A stretch of DNA of 64,000 nt, taken from Udaeobacter sp025935755 (lineage in GTDB: Bacteria > Verrucomicrobiota > Verrucomicrobiia > Chthoniobacterales > UBA10450). Shown here piece after piece: positions 1 to 8,516 of the stretch. Both the position numbers and the translations under genes were made by a program. The notes under the pieces are model-generated. The model had not been told where the DNA came from. It did no database searches and saw only the letters and a list, made by a program, of their open reading frames with translations. Position 1 is the first letter of the stretch; each line of letters begins with the position of its first letter. The stretch is taken from assembly GCA_036278715.1 (NCBI GenBank), contig DASUKN010000075.1, forward strand, positions 29,128-93,127, written 5' to 3'.

Positions 1-613
1 CGCCTCGCCGGGTGAGCCGTGGCAAGACAGAGCGCACGTCATCGGTTATGAAGTGGTGATCGATTGTCGGCAGATTGTTCAACGCGAAATTTTCGCGTCC
101 ACGGGCCAGATATTTTTTCGAGAGGTCGATGTTGAAAGTGCTCGCTCCGCTACTTGCGGCGTAAACCGAGAAGGAGCAGGTATAGGCAAAGCAATTTAAC
201 AGCCGCCTGGGTGCGATGTGACGCACGTATCGGCGATTCTCCCGCTGATCCAGAAACAGACCTGGCGAATATCCTTGCCCGAAGTCGATGCCGAACCTCA
301 AATACCATTCAGTGGCGACCGTCTGTGGGCTCTCGCCGGGATCTCCGACCACCAGCACAGGTGATTCGCGGCGTTCGCTTTTTTTGGGGATAAATCGCGC
401 AAAGACGCGCCGCACTTGAAAGCCGGCCGAGTCGGCCCAGGTTTGCAGCTCTTCCAGCAGCCGTTCGCGAACAAACGCTCTTTTGAACGAGATGAGAATG
501 TCGTTACCAAATCGTTCGACCCAGCCCTCCTCAGTAGTGCAAAGCCGGTGCGAGTCAGTCCCCTCTGACCGGAAATCGCGGAGCAAGTCTGGATCAATCC
601 ATCCGGTAGTCAT
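1..613 (-). CDS. Class I SAM-dependent methyltransferase, RlmI/RlmK-like (3' end outside window)
   Basis: An open frame runs from ATG at 613 to the window edge without a stop (204 codons visible), so the C-terminus is missing. The protein has the GLFLDQRENRRYV segment near residue 120 and, just after it, LLNCFAYTCSFSVYAA, the glycine-poor motif I of the RlmI/RlmK-type rRNA cytosine methyltransferase family (SAM-binding Rossmann fold). The acidic loop NIDLSKKYL follows, as expected for motif II. By family it probably methylates 23S rRNA or another RNA with S-adenosylmethionine; the exact target cannot be told. It is divergent from thrB, with about 137 bp between starts. Fold assignment is firm, substrate is inference. 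Confidence 0.85.
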   Translation of the reverse strand, partial: MTTGWIDPDLLRDFRSEGTDSHRLCTTEEGWVERFGNDILISFKRAFVRERLLEELQTWADSAGFQVRRVFARFIPKKSERRESPVLVVGDPGESPQTVATEWYLRFGIDFGQGYSPGLFLDQRENRRYVRHIAPRRLLNCFAYTCSFSVYAASSGASTFNIDLSKKYLARGRENFALNNLPTIDHHFITDDVRSVLPRLTRRG

Positions 614-750
614 TTGTTTCTGTGCTCCAATGGGATAGTTCGAAATCAGCCTGGCGCAACGGATGGGTTGCCGGGACGGTCGGCGTTGCTACACTGCCGC
701 CATCACTTTCGCGCCGTTGAGTCAACAGTCGCGTAGCGGCGGCGTAACTT

Positions 751-1644
751 ATGCAACAAGCCACCGTTCGTGTTCCCGCGAGCACTTCCAATATCGGTCC
801 CGGTTACGATTGTCTGGGCGTCGCGCTCCGCCTTTATAACAGGATCACAGTCGTTCGCGGCAAAATCTCGGGAACTTTTCATCCAGGGATAGTGTCTGAT
901 GCGGCAGAACGCTTTTTCAACCAGACCAGGCGTCGTGCGTTCCCGTTTTCGTGTTCGATTCTGGAACGGATTCCACGATGTCGTGGCCTGGGCAGCAGCG
1001 CAACGGTTCGTCTAGGTGTATTACTTGGGCTGAACCGGCTCGCCGGCGATCCACTGGATCGAATTACCCTTTTTAGATTGTGCGCCGAATTGGAAGGACA
1101 CCCTGATAATTCTGCACCCGCCAGCTTTGGCGGGTTCACCGTGGTGCAGAGTAGCGCGGGCGTCTCGCTTGCGGATGGCAAGCGGAACGCGTGCCCTACC
1201 TTTCAACGCTTTAAGGTTTCATCCCGCCTGCGTTTCATTCTTCTAGTCCCGGAACTCGAAATTGAAACCGCGCGCGCGCGAAAAATCCTGCCGTCGAAAA
1301 TCTCGCACGTTGCTGCGGTCGAAAACTGTGCGAACGCATGTGCAATCACCGCGGCGTTTGCATCGCGCGATTACGAAAAAATGCGTGGCAACTTTTCCGA
1401 TCATCTTCACCAGCCGTTCCGCGCCAGGCTGATTCAATTTCTTCCAGCCGTGATTGCCGCTGCTGAGCGCGCCGGCGCGCTCGGGGCGTTTCTCAGCGGC
1501 AGCGGATCGGCAATAGCGGCAGTTGCGCTCGAAGCGCCGGGAAAAATCGCGACTGCGATGGCGCGCGCTGCAAATGTGCCGGCACGCACGATAATCACGC
1601 ACGCGGATAACCGCGGTGCGCAATATGTAGCAATCGATCACTGA
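751..1644 (+). CDS. thrB: Homoserine kinase
   Basis: A 297-residue GHMP-family kinase that phosphorylates homoserine with ATP in threonine synthesis (cytoplasm). The N-terminus VRVPASTSNIGPGYDCLG is the typical ThrB substrate-side motif, and the GHMP phosphate-binding loop GLGSSA lies at residues 79-84. The C-terminal SGSGSAIAAV segment matches the third GHMP motif. Length is normal (about 300). The ATG at 751 places the conserved VPAS segment at residue 8, as in relatives. lpxK starts 13 bp downstream on the same strand, so the two may be co-transcribed although their pathways are unrelated. Threonine synthase, the next enzyme, is encoded far away at 49.2 kb. Confidence 0.93.
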   Translation: MQQATVRVPASTSNIGPGYDCLGVALRLYNRITVVRGKISGTFHPGIVSDAAERFFNQTRRRAFPFSCSILERIPRCRGLGSSATVRLGVLLGLNRLAGDPLDRITLFRLCAELEGHPDNSAPASFGGFTVVQSSAGVSLADGKRNACPTFQRFKVSSRLRFILLVPELEIETARARKILPSKISHVAAVENCANACAITAAFASRDYEKMRGNFSDHLHQPFRARLIQFLPAVIAAAERAGALGAFLSGSGSAIAAVALEAPGKIATAMARAANVPARTIITHADNRGAQYVAIDH

Positions 1645-1657
1645 TCACTGTTCCGTC

Positions 1658-2845
1658 ATGGGTCGCCGGCTTGAACAGCTAGAGGAATTCGGAATCGACG
1701 TCGTGCTCGAACGACGTCATGGCGTTCGCGCTTCCGTGCTGCGCGGACTTCTATATGGCCTCTCGTTTGTCTACGACAGGGTGGTTCAGCTCCGGCTCTA
1801 TCTCTACCGCAAAAGAGTTTTTCGCGAGCGCACGCTCGGATGTCTGGTGATCAGCATCGGCAATCTTACTGTGGGTGGAACAGGTAAGACGCCGATCGTT
1901 GAGAAGTTCGCTCGCGCTTTGCAGGCCGGCGGACGGCGGGTGGCAATTCTCAGCCGCGGTTACAAGAGCGTCCCGCGGAAGCGCGGCTGGCGCACATGGT
2001 TTCGTGCAGATGCTGAGCCGCCACGCATTGTGTCCGATGGAAAATCCCTCCTGCTCGATTCGCTAACCGCCGGGGACGAGCCTTACATGCTGGCTCATAA
2101 CTTGAAGGATGTGATCGTGCTGGTGGACAAAGACCGGGTGAAAAGCGGCCGGTTCGCCATCGATAAGTGGCAGGTTGACACACTTCTGCTCGATGACGGA
2201 TTTCAATATCTCCATCTCAAACATCGCCTGGACATGGTGCTCGTGGATCGGCAAGCGCCTTTCGGCAACGAATTCTTGTTGCCTCGCGGCACCTTGCGTG
2301 AGAGGCCACGCAATCTTCGCCGCGCCAGCTACATCTTTATTACCAAGAATACCGGCGATGCCAATTTCGAGTTGATGCGCCGGATCCGCCGTTACAATCG
2401 GACCGCGGAAGTTATCGAATGCGCGCACAAACCTCTTTACCTGCAGAATGTTTTCACCGGCGAACAATTGCCGCTCGAGGCTTTACGCGACGCGTTCATT
2501 GGTTCGTTGTGCGCCATTGCTGCCCCCGAAAGTTTCGAGGGGGCGCTTACCAAGCTCGGAGCGCACGTCGACCTGGCGAAGCGTTATATCGATCATCATT
2601 ACTACACCGAGGTGGAACTGATCAGCTTCATCAATCGGTGTATTCGCCGGGACCTGGCGATGATCGTCACGACTGAAAAAGACTCGGTGCGCATGCCGCG
2701 TCTGCCCGACACCGATCTGAAAGTGCCAATTTATTTCCTGCGGGTGGAAATAGACATTTTGAGTGGCCATGAAAGCTGGGAGCATTGCGTGGGTCGCATT
2801 TGCAAACCGAAGCCGGTCCTTCCGCCCGAGCGCTTTTTTGCGTGA
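1658..2845 (+). CDS. lpxK: Tetraacyldisaccharide 4'-kinase
   Basis: A 395-residue LpxK, the inner-membrane kinase that phosphorylates the 4' position of the lipid A precursor. A hydrophobic stretch sits at about residues 28-50. Then comes the P-loop SIGNLTVGGTGKTP (Walker A at about 73-78), LSRGYK near residue 99, and LLLDDGFQYLHLKHRLDMVL with the DDGFQ motif typical of the family. It is slightly longer than E. coli LpxK (328), through an N-terminal extension of about 20 residues and a longer C-terminus. It follows thrB closely. Its presence implies a lipid A-containing outer membrane. Confidence 0.93.
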   Translation: MGRRLEQLEEFGIDVVLERRHGVRASVLRGLLYGLSFVYDRVVQLRLYLYRKRVFRERTLGCLVISIGNLTVGGTGKTPIVEKFARALQAGGRRVAILSRGYKSVPRKRGWRTWFRADAEPPRIVSDGKSLLLDSLTAGDEPYMLAHNLKDVIVLVDKDRVKSGRFAIDKWQVDTLLLDDGFQYLHLKHRLDMVLVDRQAPFGNEFLLPRGTLRERPRNLRRASYIFITKNTGDANFELMRRIRRYNRTAEVIECAHKPLYLQNVFTGEQLPLEALRDAFIGSLCAIAAPESFEGALTKLGAHVDLAKRYIDHHYYTEVELISFINRCIRRDLAMIVTTEKDSVRMPRLPDTDLKVPIYFLRVEIDILSGHESWEHCVGRICKPKPVLPPERFFA

Positions 2846-2863
2846 TCGCGGTCTTCTAAATTG

Positions 2864-2900
2864 GGCGTTGGACGTTAAGCGTTTGACGTTGGACGTTTGG
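2864..2900. repeat. GTTGGACGTT-type short repeat, copy 1
   Basis: Degenerate internal repeats of the decamer GTTGGACGTT lie between lpxK and the LigD-like gene, ending 8 bp before the latter's ATG. A second copy occurs at 27341-27375, and 30 of 35 aligned positions agree by eye. The function is unknown. It may be a mobile repeat or a promoter-proximal element. Confidence 0.6.
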
Positions 2901-2907
2901 CCTGTCC

Positions 2908-3825
2908 ATGTCCAAGAAGTCGGAACTCATCGTAGACGATCGAAAGCTTCAGGTTTCCAACCTGGACAAGGTCCTTTATCCCAAAGCGGACTTCACCAAG
3001 GCGCAGGTGATCGACTACTACATCCGCATCGCTCCCGTGCTGCTACCCCACTTGAAAGACCGCCCCCTCACGATGAAGCGCTATCCAGATGGCGTGGAAG
3101 GTCAGTTTTTTTATGAGAAGAACTGCCCCGTGCATCGGCCGAAGTGGGTACAAACGGCAAAAGTGTGGAGCGAAGGTAACCAGCGCATCATGCAGTATTG
3201 TCTCGCCAACGATCTGCCTACGCTCGTCTGGGCAGCTAACCTCGCGGATCTCGAGCTGCACACGTCCTTGTCGCGCAAAAACAATATCGAACGTCCGACC
3301 ATGATGGTGTTCGATCTCGACCCCGGTGCTCCGGCCGACATCGTTCAATGCTGCCAGGTTGGCATCTGGCTTCGCGAACTGCTCGACAAAATGAAACTGA
3401 AAGCATTTCCTAAGACGAGTGGTTCGAAAGGTCTGCAAGTGTACGTGCCGCTGAACACGGCGGTGACTTACGAGCAGACCAAAGGGTTGTCCCGGTCGTT
3501 GGCTCAGAATTTGGAACGTGAACACCCTGATCGTGTCACGTCGAACATGTCCAAGGCCCTGCGCAAAGGAAAAGTGTTCGTCGATTGGAGCCAGAACGAT
3601 CAACATAAGACCACTATTTGCGTTTACTCGTTGCGCGCAAAAGAGCAGCCTACCGTTTCCACTCCCGTTACCTGGAACGAAGTCGAGACTTGTTTGAAAA
3701 AGAAAAAAGCGGATCTCCTAAAGTTCCGTTGCGACCAGACAATCGCGCGTGTGGAAAAACAGGGCGACCTGTTCGAACCGGTCGAGACACTGAAACAAAA
3801 GCTGCCGAAGAGTTGGGACGCGTGA
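2908..3825 (+). CDS. Free-standing LigD-type polymerase (PrimPol fold)
   Basis: A 305-residue protein matching the polymerase domain of bacterial LigD, the NHEJ repair polymerase/primase. Visible landmarks are LYPKADFTKAQVIDYY (23-38), RPLTMKRYPDG (52-62), the metal-binding DLDPG (136-140) and the KTSGSKGLQVYVPL signature (169-182), followed by FVDWSQN near 228. No ligase or phosphoesterase domain is attached, and no Ku gene is seen in the window. Family knowledge: stand-alone Pol domains are often encoded beside ku or a separate ligD. Here the neighbours are lpxK and a small membrane protein. The ATG at 2908 fits the family N-terminus. Confidence 0.88.
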   Translation: MSKKSELIVDDRKLQVSNLDKVLYPKADFTKAQVIDYYIRIAPVLLPHLKDRPLTMKRYPDGVEGQFFYEKNCPVHRPKWVQTAKVWSEGNQRIMQYCLANDLPTLVWAANLADLELHTSLSRKNNIERPTMMVFDLDPGAPADIVQCCQVGIWLRELLDKMKLKAFPKTSGSKGLQVYVPLNTAVTYEQTKGLSRSLAQNLEREHPDRVTSNMSKALRKGKVFVDWSQNDQHKTTICVYSLRAKEQPTVSTPVTWNEVETCLKKKKADLLKFRCDQTIARVEKQGDLFEPVETLKQKLPKSWDA

Positions 3826-3948
3826 AGATGGCGTCACGTCGCGCGAAGTTGGAACATCCCGCGAAATTTGTTCTGTGCCCCGGATGTGCCGACTTCGCTC
3901 GACATGACCGGCGTATGTGCAGGATGGGGGTTCGGAAAGTTATTCAAC

Positions 3949-4203
3949 ATGAACAATCACCTCTTGTTTGATGCGATTGGATGGGTAGGAGCTGCTGCTC
4001 TGCTTGTAGCGTATGCGATGGTCTCCTCCCGGAAATGGGAAGGACATTCCTCTCCGTTTCAGCTCATGAACATCGGAGGAAGTGTTCTTTTGGCTGCAAA
4101 CACAATTTTCTACGGAGCATATCCCTCCACATTTGTGAACATCGTCTGGGCAGCGATAGCCATTTTCACAATCGCTACCAGCAAACGTGTCTCGTCTCGT
4201 TAA
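3949..4203 (+). CDS. Small membrane protein, CBU_0592-like
   Basis: An 84-residue protein with three predicted membrane segments (about 8-25, 40-58, 62-78). The pattern FDAIGWVGAAALLVAYAMVS, then FQLMNIGGSVLL and FVNIVWAAIAI, is that of the small CBU_0592-type membrane family, whose function is unknown. Longer in-frame starts exist upstream (from 3868), but the ATG at 3949 matches the usual family N-terminus and is chosen here. It lies downstream of the LigD-like polymerase with a 123-bp gap. Confidence 0.7.
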   Translation: MNNHLLFDAIGWVGAAALLVAYAMVSSRKWEGHSSPFQLMNIGGSVLLAANTIFYGAYPSTFVNIVWAAIAIFTIATSKRVSSR

Positions 4204-4220
4204 AGCTGCGTTATTGTTGT

Positions 4221-4376
4221 TCCGTCAGGTTGAGCGAAATGGTGCAACCAAATGCAAGCAGGCAGCCAGGCTTATTTCCGTCAATGGATTGTTCGAAATG
4301 GTCCGAGATTGAAAGCCTGGCCTCGCCTCGAACATGTTCGAGGCTACGTTGCAGCTTCCCTTCGCTCAGAATGACA
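4221..4376. repeat. Dispersed hairpin repeat, family A (copy 1)
   Basis: It begins GTCAGGTTGAGCGAA and ends TTCGCTCAGAATGAC, so the ends are complementary. The body is variable. The same ends occur at 8517-8605, and related ends (ATTCCGAGCGAAG ... CTCAGGATGAC) at 31135-31269 and 43722-43821. It fills the gap between the small membrane protein and the first cupin. Probably a non-autonomous (MITE-like) element; no coding capacity is seen. Confidence 0.65.
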
Positions 4377-4415
4377 ATGGGCTATCATTTGCCGCTGTGA
4401 TGGGACACTGCTGAT

Positions 4416-4916
4416 ATGCGAAAAATAAATCTACGCGACGTTCCCGAGCTGGAACGAAAATCGCCGAAAGGAAAGTTTGGCCGGGTTGCAAAGAACATTT
4501 CGATTGCGCTTGGACGCGAACCGGAGTCGCTGGATTTATCGAAGCGGCATCCGTTTGATCTCGCGCTGGTCCGGATTCCGAAGGGCAAATCGTTCTGCCC
4601 GTATCACGCGCATGCGGCGGAATCGGAGCTGTATTTGGTCGTGTCGGGCCGCGGCAATGTGCGCGATAAGAACGGGTTAACTGAAGTTGGGCCCGGGGAC
4701 GCATTTTTGTTTCAGCCGGGCGAGGCGCATCAACTCACGAATGCCGGCGATGAAGACTTCGTTTATTACGTTATTGCCGATAATCCGCGAAGCGGCGGCG
4801 CTACAGGTGATTCCTGTTATTATCCGGACAGCGGTAAATGGGCGGTCACTACCGATGGCAACGAAGAACTGATCGTGAAAGGAAATGAGACTGATTATTT
4901 CGATGGCGAAGAATGA
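4416..4916 (+). CDS. Cupin-domain protein, tandem copy 1
   Basis: A 166-residue single-domain cupin. Box 1 is CPYHAHAAESELYLVVSGRG (61-80), giving metal ligands H64, H66 and E71. Box 2 is GDAFLFQPGEAHQLTN (94-109) with the fourth ligand H105. The C-terminus ends KGNETDYFDGEE, nearly identical to the next gene. Family: small metal-dependent cupins, often sugar-modifying or dioxygenase-like; the substrate cannot be read from sequence. It forms a tandem pair with the gene at 4967, with 50 bp between them, and a third cupin follows. Confidence 0.85.
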   Translation: MRKINLRDVPELERKSPKGKFGRVAKNISIALGREPESLDLSKRHPFDLALVRIPKGKSFCPYHAHAAESELYLVVSGRGNVRDKNGLTEVGPGDAFLFQPGEAHQLTNAGDEDFVYYVIADNPRSGGATGDSCYYPDSGKWAVTTDGNEELIVKGNETDYFDGEE

Positions 4917-4930
4917 TTTCCAGGTTGCAC

Positions 4931-4949
4931 GGCGTCTGTGTCAGACGCC
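4931..4949. repeat. Short perfect hairpin between the two cupins
   Basis: GGCGTCTG, a 3-nt loop and CAGACGCC give an 8-bp perfect stem in the 50-bp gap between the tandem cupin genes. There is no T-run after it, so an intrinsic terminator is not supported. It could be a processing or attenuation structure, or a relic of the duplication. Confidence 0.45.
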
Positions 4950-4966
4950 AGCCAAATACGTTTCAC

Positions 4967-5455
4967 ATGCACAAAGTTAATCTTAGGGAAATCAAAGAAG
5001 ATCCCTGGCAGTCGCCTGGAGGAAAATATGCCGTCTCGTTCAAAGGCATTTCTGGAGCACTTGGCCGCGAGCCGGCCTCGCTGGACCTGTCCAAGCGCCA
5101 CCCATTTGACCTGGAATGGAGCTGCATCCCGCCAGGCAAACCCAATTTCCCGTACCACGCGCACTCGGCGCAGTGGGAATTGTACTTGGTGGTTTCCGGG
5201 AACGGAACTGTTCGACATAAGGACGGCATGACAGAAGTCGAACCCGGCGACGCGTTCATTTTCGGCCCAGATGAACCGCATCAGATTATCAATTCTGGAT
5301 CAGAAGACCTCATCTATTATGTCGTCGCCGATAATCCCATCGGGGAATCCTGTTATTATCCCGACAGCGGCAAATGGAAAATGAACAAGTCGTCAGCGGC
5401 CGATCGGGTCGTCGTCAAAGGTCAGGAGACCGATTATTTCGATGGCGAAGAATGA
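4967..5455 (+). CDS. Cupin-domain protein, tandem copy 2
   Basis: A 162-residue paralogue of the preceding gene. It shares the blocks ALGREP.SLDLSKRHPFDL, YHAHSAQWELYLVVSG (ligands H64, H66, E71), GDAFIFGPDEPHQIIN and the C-terminal ETDYFDGEE. The ATG at 4967 is chosen because MHKVNLRE aligns with MRKINLRD of copy 1; an in-frame start at 4913 would add 18 unmatched residues. The two copies differ mainly in residues 11-25 and around 115-145, suggesting an old duplication with possibly diverged substrates. Function unknown beyond metal-binding cupin. Confidence 0.84.
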   Translation: MHKVNLREIKEDPWQSPGGKYAVSFKGISGALGREPASLDLSKRHPFDLEWSCIPPGKPNFPYHAHSAQWELYLVVSGNGTVRHKDGMTEVEPGDAFIFGPDEPHQIINSGSEDLIYYVVADNPIGESCYYPDSGKWKMNKSSAADRVVVKGQETDYFDGEE

Positions 5456-5523
5456 ATTCTTGCCATGCCGAGCGCACTCGAGACATCTCTCGACCTCTCT
5501 GCCACATCGAAGTAGTTGAATTT

Positions 5524-5910
5524 ATGGATTCGAAGAAATCGTCGCATGATTTTCCCTACAAAACGTACCTGAACATTCTGCACGGGCCTCTCGAAGTGAT
5601 TGATGTGAAGAAGATCGCTGATGCTTGCACCGACAAATGGTACAACCAGACGTTATGCAAGGTGAACGAGGGAGTCGTTAGGCTGGCTGTTGTTCAAGGC
5701 GAATATCACTGGCATGAGCACAACGATATCGATGAATTTTTCTTCGTGCTCGATGGGCGATTTCTGATCGATCTGGAAGATCGCGTGATCGATCTCGCGC
5801 CGCGGCAGGGTTTCGTCGTGCCGAAAGGCGTGCGTCATCGCACGCGTGCACCGGAACGAACAGTCATCCTGATGGTCGAGCGCGCGGACATCGTTCCAAC
5901 AGGCGATTAG
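5524..5910 (+). CDS. Cupin-domain protein, third and distinct type
   Basis: A 128-residue cupin unrelated in detail to the two upstream. The segment EYHWHEHNDIDEFFFVLDG (60-78) provides the HxH...E metal site, and APRQGFVVPKGVRHRTRAP (92-110) the second motif with H105. The C-terminus ILMVERADIVPTGD resembles cupins annotated as mannose-6-phosphate-isomerase-like, but no catalytic inference is safe. The ATG at 5524 is chosen as the cupin fold begins shortly after it. It lies 68 bp after copy 2 and 13 bp before the SLOG gene, so a four-gene transcription unit is likely. Confidence 0.8.
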   Translation: MDSKKSSHDFPYKTYLNILHGPLEVIDVKKIADACTDKWYNQTLCKVNEGVVRLAVVQGEYHWHEHNDIDEFFFVLDGRFLIDLEDRVIDLAPRQGFVVPKGVRHRTRAPERTVILMVERADIVPTGD

Positions 5911-5923
5911 AGTCGGACGGAGC

Positions 5924-6430
5924 GTGGTCGGCGCTTTGATCGCGGCTATAAAAGTGAAAGGACTCAAGATTGTCTCAGGCGGGCAAACTGGCGTGGACCG
6001 CGGCGCGCTCGACGTTGCGCTTAACCATGGAATTGAATGCGGAGGATGGTGCCCGGCTGGCCGGTTGGACGAATCGGGTAAGATTCCCGATCGGTACCCG
6101 GTCCAGGAATTACCAGGCGCTGGTTTCACGGAACGCACGTTCCAAAACGTGAAAGACTCTGATGGAACGGTCGTTATCTATCCCGGAGAATTGCGCGGCG
6201 GTACGGAGCAGACGGTTCGCTTCTGTGTTGAGCTGCGCCGACCGCATCAACTGATTGATGCATCACAAGTCGCCAGTGAAAACGCAGCGCAGTTGATTGA
6301 CCGTTTTGTCCGCGACAGTCTGATCGGCATTCTGAATGTTGCCGGTCCACGCCACAGCGAATGGACGGAGGGTTACGACTACGTGTCTCACGTGCTGGAG
6401 ATTTTCGTCGCGCTTCGGCGCACGGGCTAA
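5924..6430 (+). CDS. YpsA-like SLOG protein (putative molybdenum carrier family)
   Basis: A 168-residue protein starting at GTG 5924. The N-terminal KIVSGGQTGVDRGALD (15-30), GGWCPAGR (40-47), then IPDRYPVQE, RTFQNVKDSDGTVVIYPGE and RGGTEQTVRFC are the hallmarks of the cpYpsA / putative molybdenum-carrier family of the SLOG superfamily, which binds nucleotide-type ligands. The role in this organism is unknown. It is the last gene of the cupin cluster, 13 bp behind the third cupin. It is too short and domain-poor to be DprA, the DNA-processing relative in the same superfamily. Confidence 0.82.
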   Translation: MVGALIAAIKVKGLKIVSGGQTGVDRGALDVALNHGIECGGWCPAGRLDESGKIPDRYPVQELPGAGFTERTFQNVKDSDGTVVIYPGELRGGTEQTVRFCVELRRPHQLIDASQVASENAAQLIDRFVRDSLIGILNVAGPRHSEWTEGYDYVSHVLEIFVALRRTG

Positions 6431-6772
6431 TGCCCCGAGCGCCGCTTCTTGCCACGTGCGCGATTCCTTCCAGCGGAACGCGGCCGTTCGCGACCGGTCT
6501 TGCTGTTAGAAACCACCCCGGATTTTTGCATCGCGCGCGCCTGGCGCCCTCTGCGATTTCCGCTGGCGATGCGATGTTCCTGTCGTGTTCGATTTGCCGT
6601 GACGCCGGGCGATCCAAGAACGGAGCGCGCGATGTGATCATCGCTTTCGTCGTCGCTTCTTGGTCGGGCCATACCGTTAATAAATCGCGACGCCCGCGTC
6701 GGGCAGTCGTAGCGCCCTTTGTAGAAACGTGAATGAGATGCAGGCGCTGGCCGCGGCGCGCGCACCTGCAAA
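6431..6772. other. 342-bp gap, no supported gene
   Basis: Between the YpsA-like gene and the end of the LolC/E gene. A minus-strand frame from a TTG at 6771 could encode 114 residues rich in Arg/Lys ending RARGKKRRSGH, placed directly behind the permease gene. It has no recognisable domain and a rare start codon, and the composition is what random GC-rich DNA can give. I see no repeat or terminator here. Confidence 0.4.
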
Positions 6773-8065
6773 TCACTCGTAGCGCAATGCTTTGACCGGA
6801 TCGAGTCGCGCGGCGAAGTACGCAGGAATTAGAGCCGCGAACGAACAGATCAAGAACGCGCTGATACAGATGATGGCAACGTCGCGCGGGATGACTTCGG
6901 CCGGTATCGACGAAAATTGATAAACCTCGCGGGGGAAAATCTCGATGTGCAACGTCGATGCCAGCCAGTGACTGAATTCGTTCCGGTAACGAATCAGCGT
7001 CATTCCAAGCCCCAATCCCGTAATGGTTCCGAACAGACCCACAATCGTTCCCTGACCAAGGAACACCCAGACAATTTGCGCAATGTTCGCCCCGAGCGCT
7101 TTCACGATTCCGATCTCGTGCCGCTTTTGCACGGTCACTGTGATGAGCGTGCTCATGATTCCGAATGCCGCCACGATCACGATGAAGAACAAAAGAAAAA
7201 ACATGACCGTGCGTTCGAGCCGCACTGCTTCGAAATACTGGCGATTCATATCGATCCACGTCTGGGCGTATTGCGGCGGCTTGAGGAATTGCTGGATCTC
7301 CTGTTTCACCCGTTCAGCGCTGTACGGGTTGTCGGTTTTCACCGTGATCCCGTGCAACGCGTCGCCCAGGCCATACAGCTCCTGGCCAACGTAAACCGGC
7401 ACGAGCAGGAATTCGGAATCGTGCAAGTAATGGCCCGTCTCGAAAATGCCGGTGACGGTTAGCTCTTTTGGAAGGATCACATCGCGCAATTCATCGATTG
7501 CTTGTTTCTCTTGTTCGCCTGTCGCGTTCTCCAATTTCTTAATGCTATCGAGGACCTGGCCGAGATTGCCTGGCGAATAAACGGTCACCTTATCGCCAAC
7601 GGTGACCCCAAGTTTTCGCGCCAGTTCAATTCCCACCACCGTGGATTCTCCTTCCAGGTCGAGCTTGCCGAATTTGATGAATTTTTTTAACGGGATGACT
7701 TTTTCTTCCTGTGAAGGATCGACCCCGCGAATTAACGGTGCGAGTCGCCTGCCGTGATATTCCACAATCACCGGTCCTTGAACGAAAGGGGCGGTGGCGA
7801 CTACGCCCGGCGTTTTATCGATTTTAGCCTTAAGCGGTCGCCAATCGCGGAACACATCCTCGGAAGTGACCAGGATGTGCGCGTCGAAATCGATAACCTT
7901 CTGGCGTAGCTCCCGATCGAAACCGGTCATGACCGCAATCACGAGAATCAGCACGGTCACGCCGAGGGTTACGCCGAGAACCGAGATTAATGTAATGATC
8001 GATAGAAATGTACGCTTCGGTTTCAGGTACCGCAGCGCCAGGAAAACACTAAATGGAAGCTTCAA
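6773..8065 (-). CDS. LolC/LolE-type lipoprotein-releasing ABC permease
   Basis: A 430-residue FtsX/MacB-type permease. One N-terminal membrane segment (about 20-47, FLSIITLISVLGVTLGVTVLIL) is followed by a large periplasmic domain (about 50-270) and three C-terminal membrane segments (about 278-305, 325-350, 385-410), the LolC/E topology. The N-terminal FLALRYLKPKR and the HEIGIVKALGAN motif after the second segment are typical. The complex extracts lipoproteins from the inner membrane in Gram-negative bacteria and needs the ATPase LolD, which is not seen next to it. Confidence 0.9.
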   Translation of the reverse strand: MKLPFSVFLALRYLKPKRTFLSIITLISVLGVTLGVTVLILVIAVMTGFDRELRQKVIDFDAHILVTSEDVFRDWRPLKAKIDKTPGVVATAPFVQGPVIVEYHGRRLAPLIRGVDPSQEEKVIPLKKFIKFGKLDLEGESTVVGIELARKLGVTVGDKVTVYSPGNLGQVLDSIKKLENATGEQEKQAIDELRDVILPKELTVTGIFETGHYLHDSEFLLVPVYVGQELYGLGDALHGITVKTDNPYSAERVKQEIQQFLKPPQYAQTWIDMNRQYFEAVRLERTVMFFLLFFIVIVAAFGIMSTLITVTVQKRHEIGIVKALGANIAQIVWVFLGQGTIVGLFGTITGLGLGMTLIRYRNEFSHWLASTLHIEIFPREVYQFSSIPAEVIPRDVAIICISAFLICSFAALIPAYFAARLDPVKALRYE

Positions 8066-8123
8066 TGGGCTGTTAGCGTGGCGGCAAACTGGAATGGATT
8101 CAACCGCCGTCTGCGAAGGACGG

Positions 8124-8489
8124 TTAGGCTTTCGTTACCGCGTGTGCCTTTAGTTCTTGCAGCGTGACGAACTCGAGCGCAGACGCGTGTGTTGCTTCAA
8201 GATCGACAGGCGCCGCACGGTTGTGATCGAGAGCGCTTTTCCAGCGCGTCACGCACACACACCATCTATCGCCGGGTTTCAATCCGGGGAAACCCCACTC
8301 CGGACGTGGCGTGACGAGGTCGTTTCCATCCAGCACAGAGAAATCCAAAAATTCCTCGGTGACCTGCACGCAGACGGTGTGCTGGCCCACATCCTCTGGT
8401 CCTGTTCGGCAATAACCGTCGCGGTAAAAGCCGGTCATCGGATCGCGACAACAACATTTCAATTCCGTGCCCAAAACATTCGTTGGCAT
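8124..8489 (-). CDS. DUF2237 family protein
   Basis: A 121-residue protein matching the DUF2237 family almost end to end: NVLGTEL near residue 4, DPMTGFYRDGYC (16-27), TGPEDVGQHTVC (29-40), TEEFLDFS, GNDLVTPRPEWGFPGLKPGD (55-74) and RWCVCVTRW (75-83). Many conserved cysteines (C12, C13, C14, C27, C40, C77, C79) suggest a redox or metal role, but no function is established. It lies upstream of the LolC/E gene on the same strand with a 58-bp gap. Confidence 0.88.
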   Translation of the reverse strand: MPTNVLGTELKCCCRDPMTGFYRDGYCRTGPEDVGQHTVCVQVTEEFLDFSVLDGNDLVTPRPEWGFPGLKPGDRWCVCVTRWKSALDHNRAAPVDLEATHASALEFVTLQELKAHAVTKA

Positions 8490-8516
8490 GCTGCAAGTTC
8501 CCTTAGTTTTTCCTGC

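Noticed and set aside
5924..6430. DprA-type DNA-processing protein
   Set aside because: The sequence is short and carries the YpsA/molybdenum-carrier signature, not the DprA domain layout.
6174..7259. 361-codon open frame on the minus strand
   Set aside because: It runs over the ends of the LolC/E and YpsA-like genes in another frame and shows no domain; it is a shadow of these genes.
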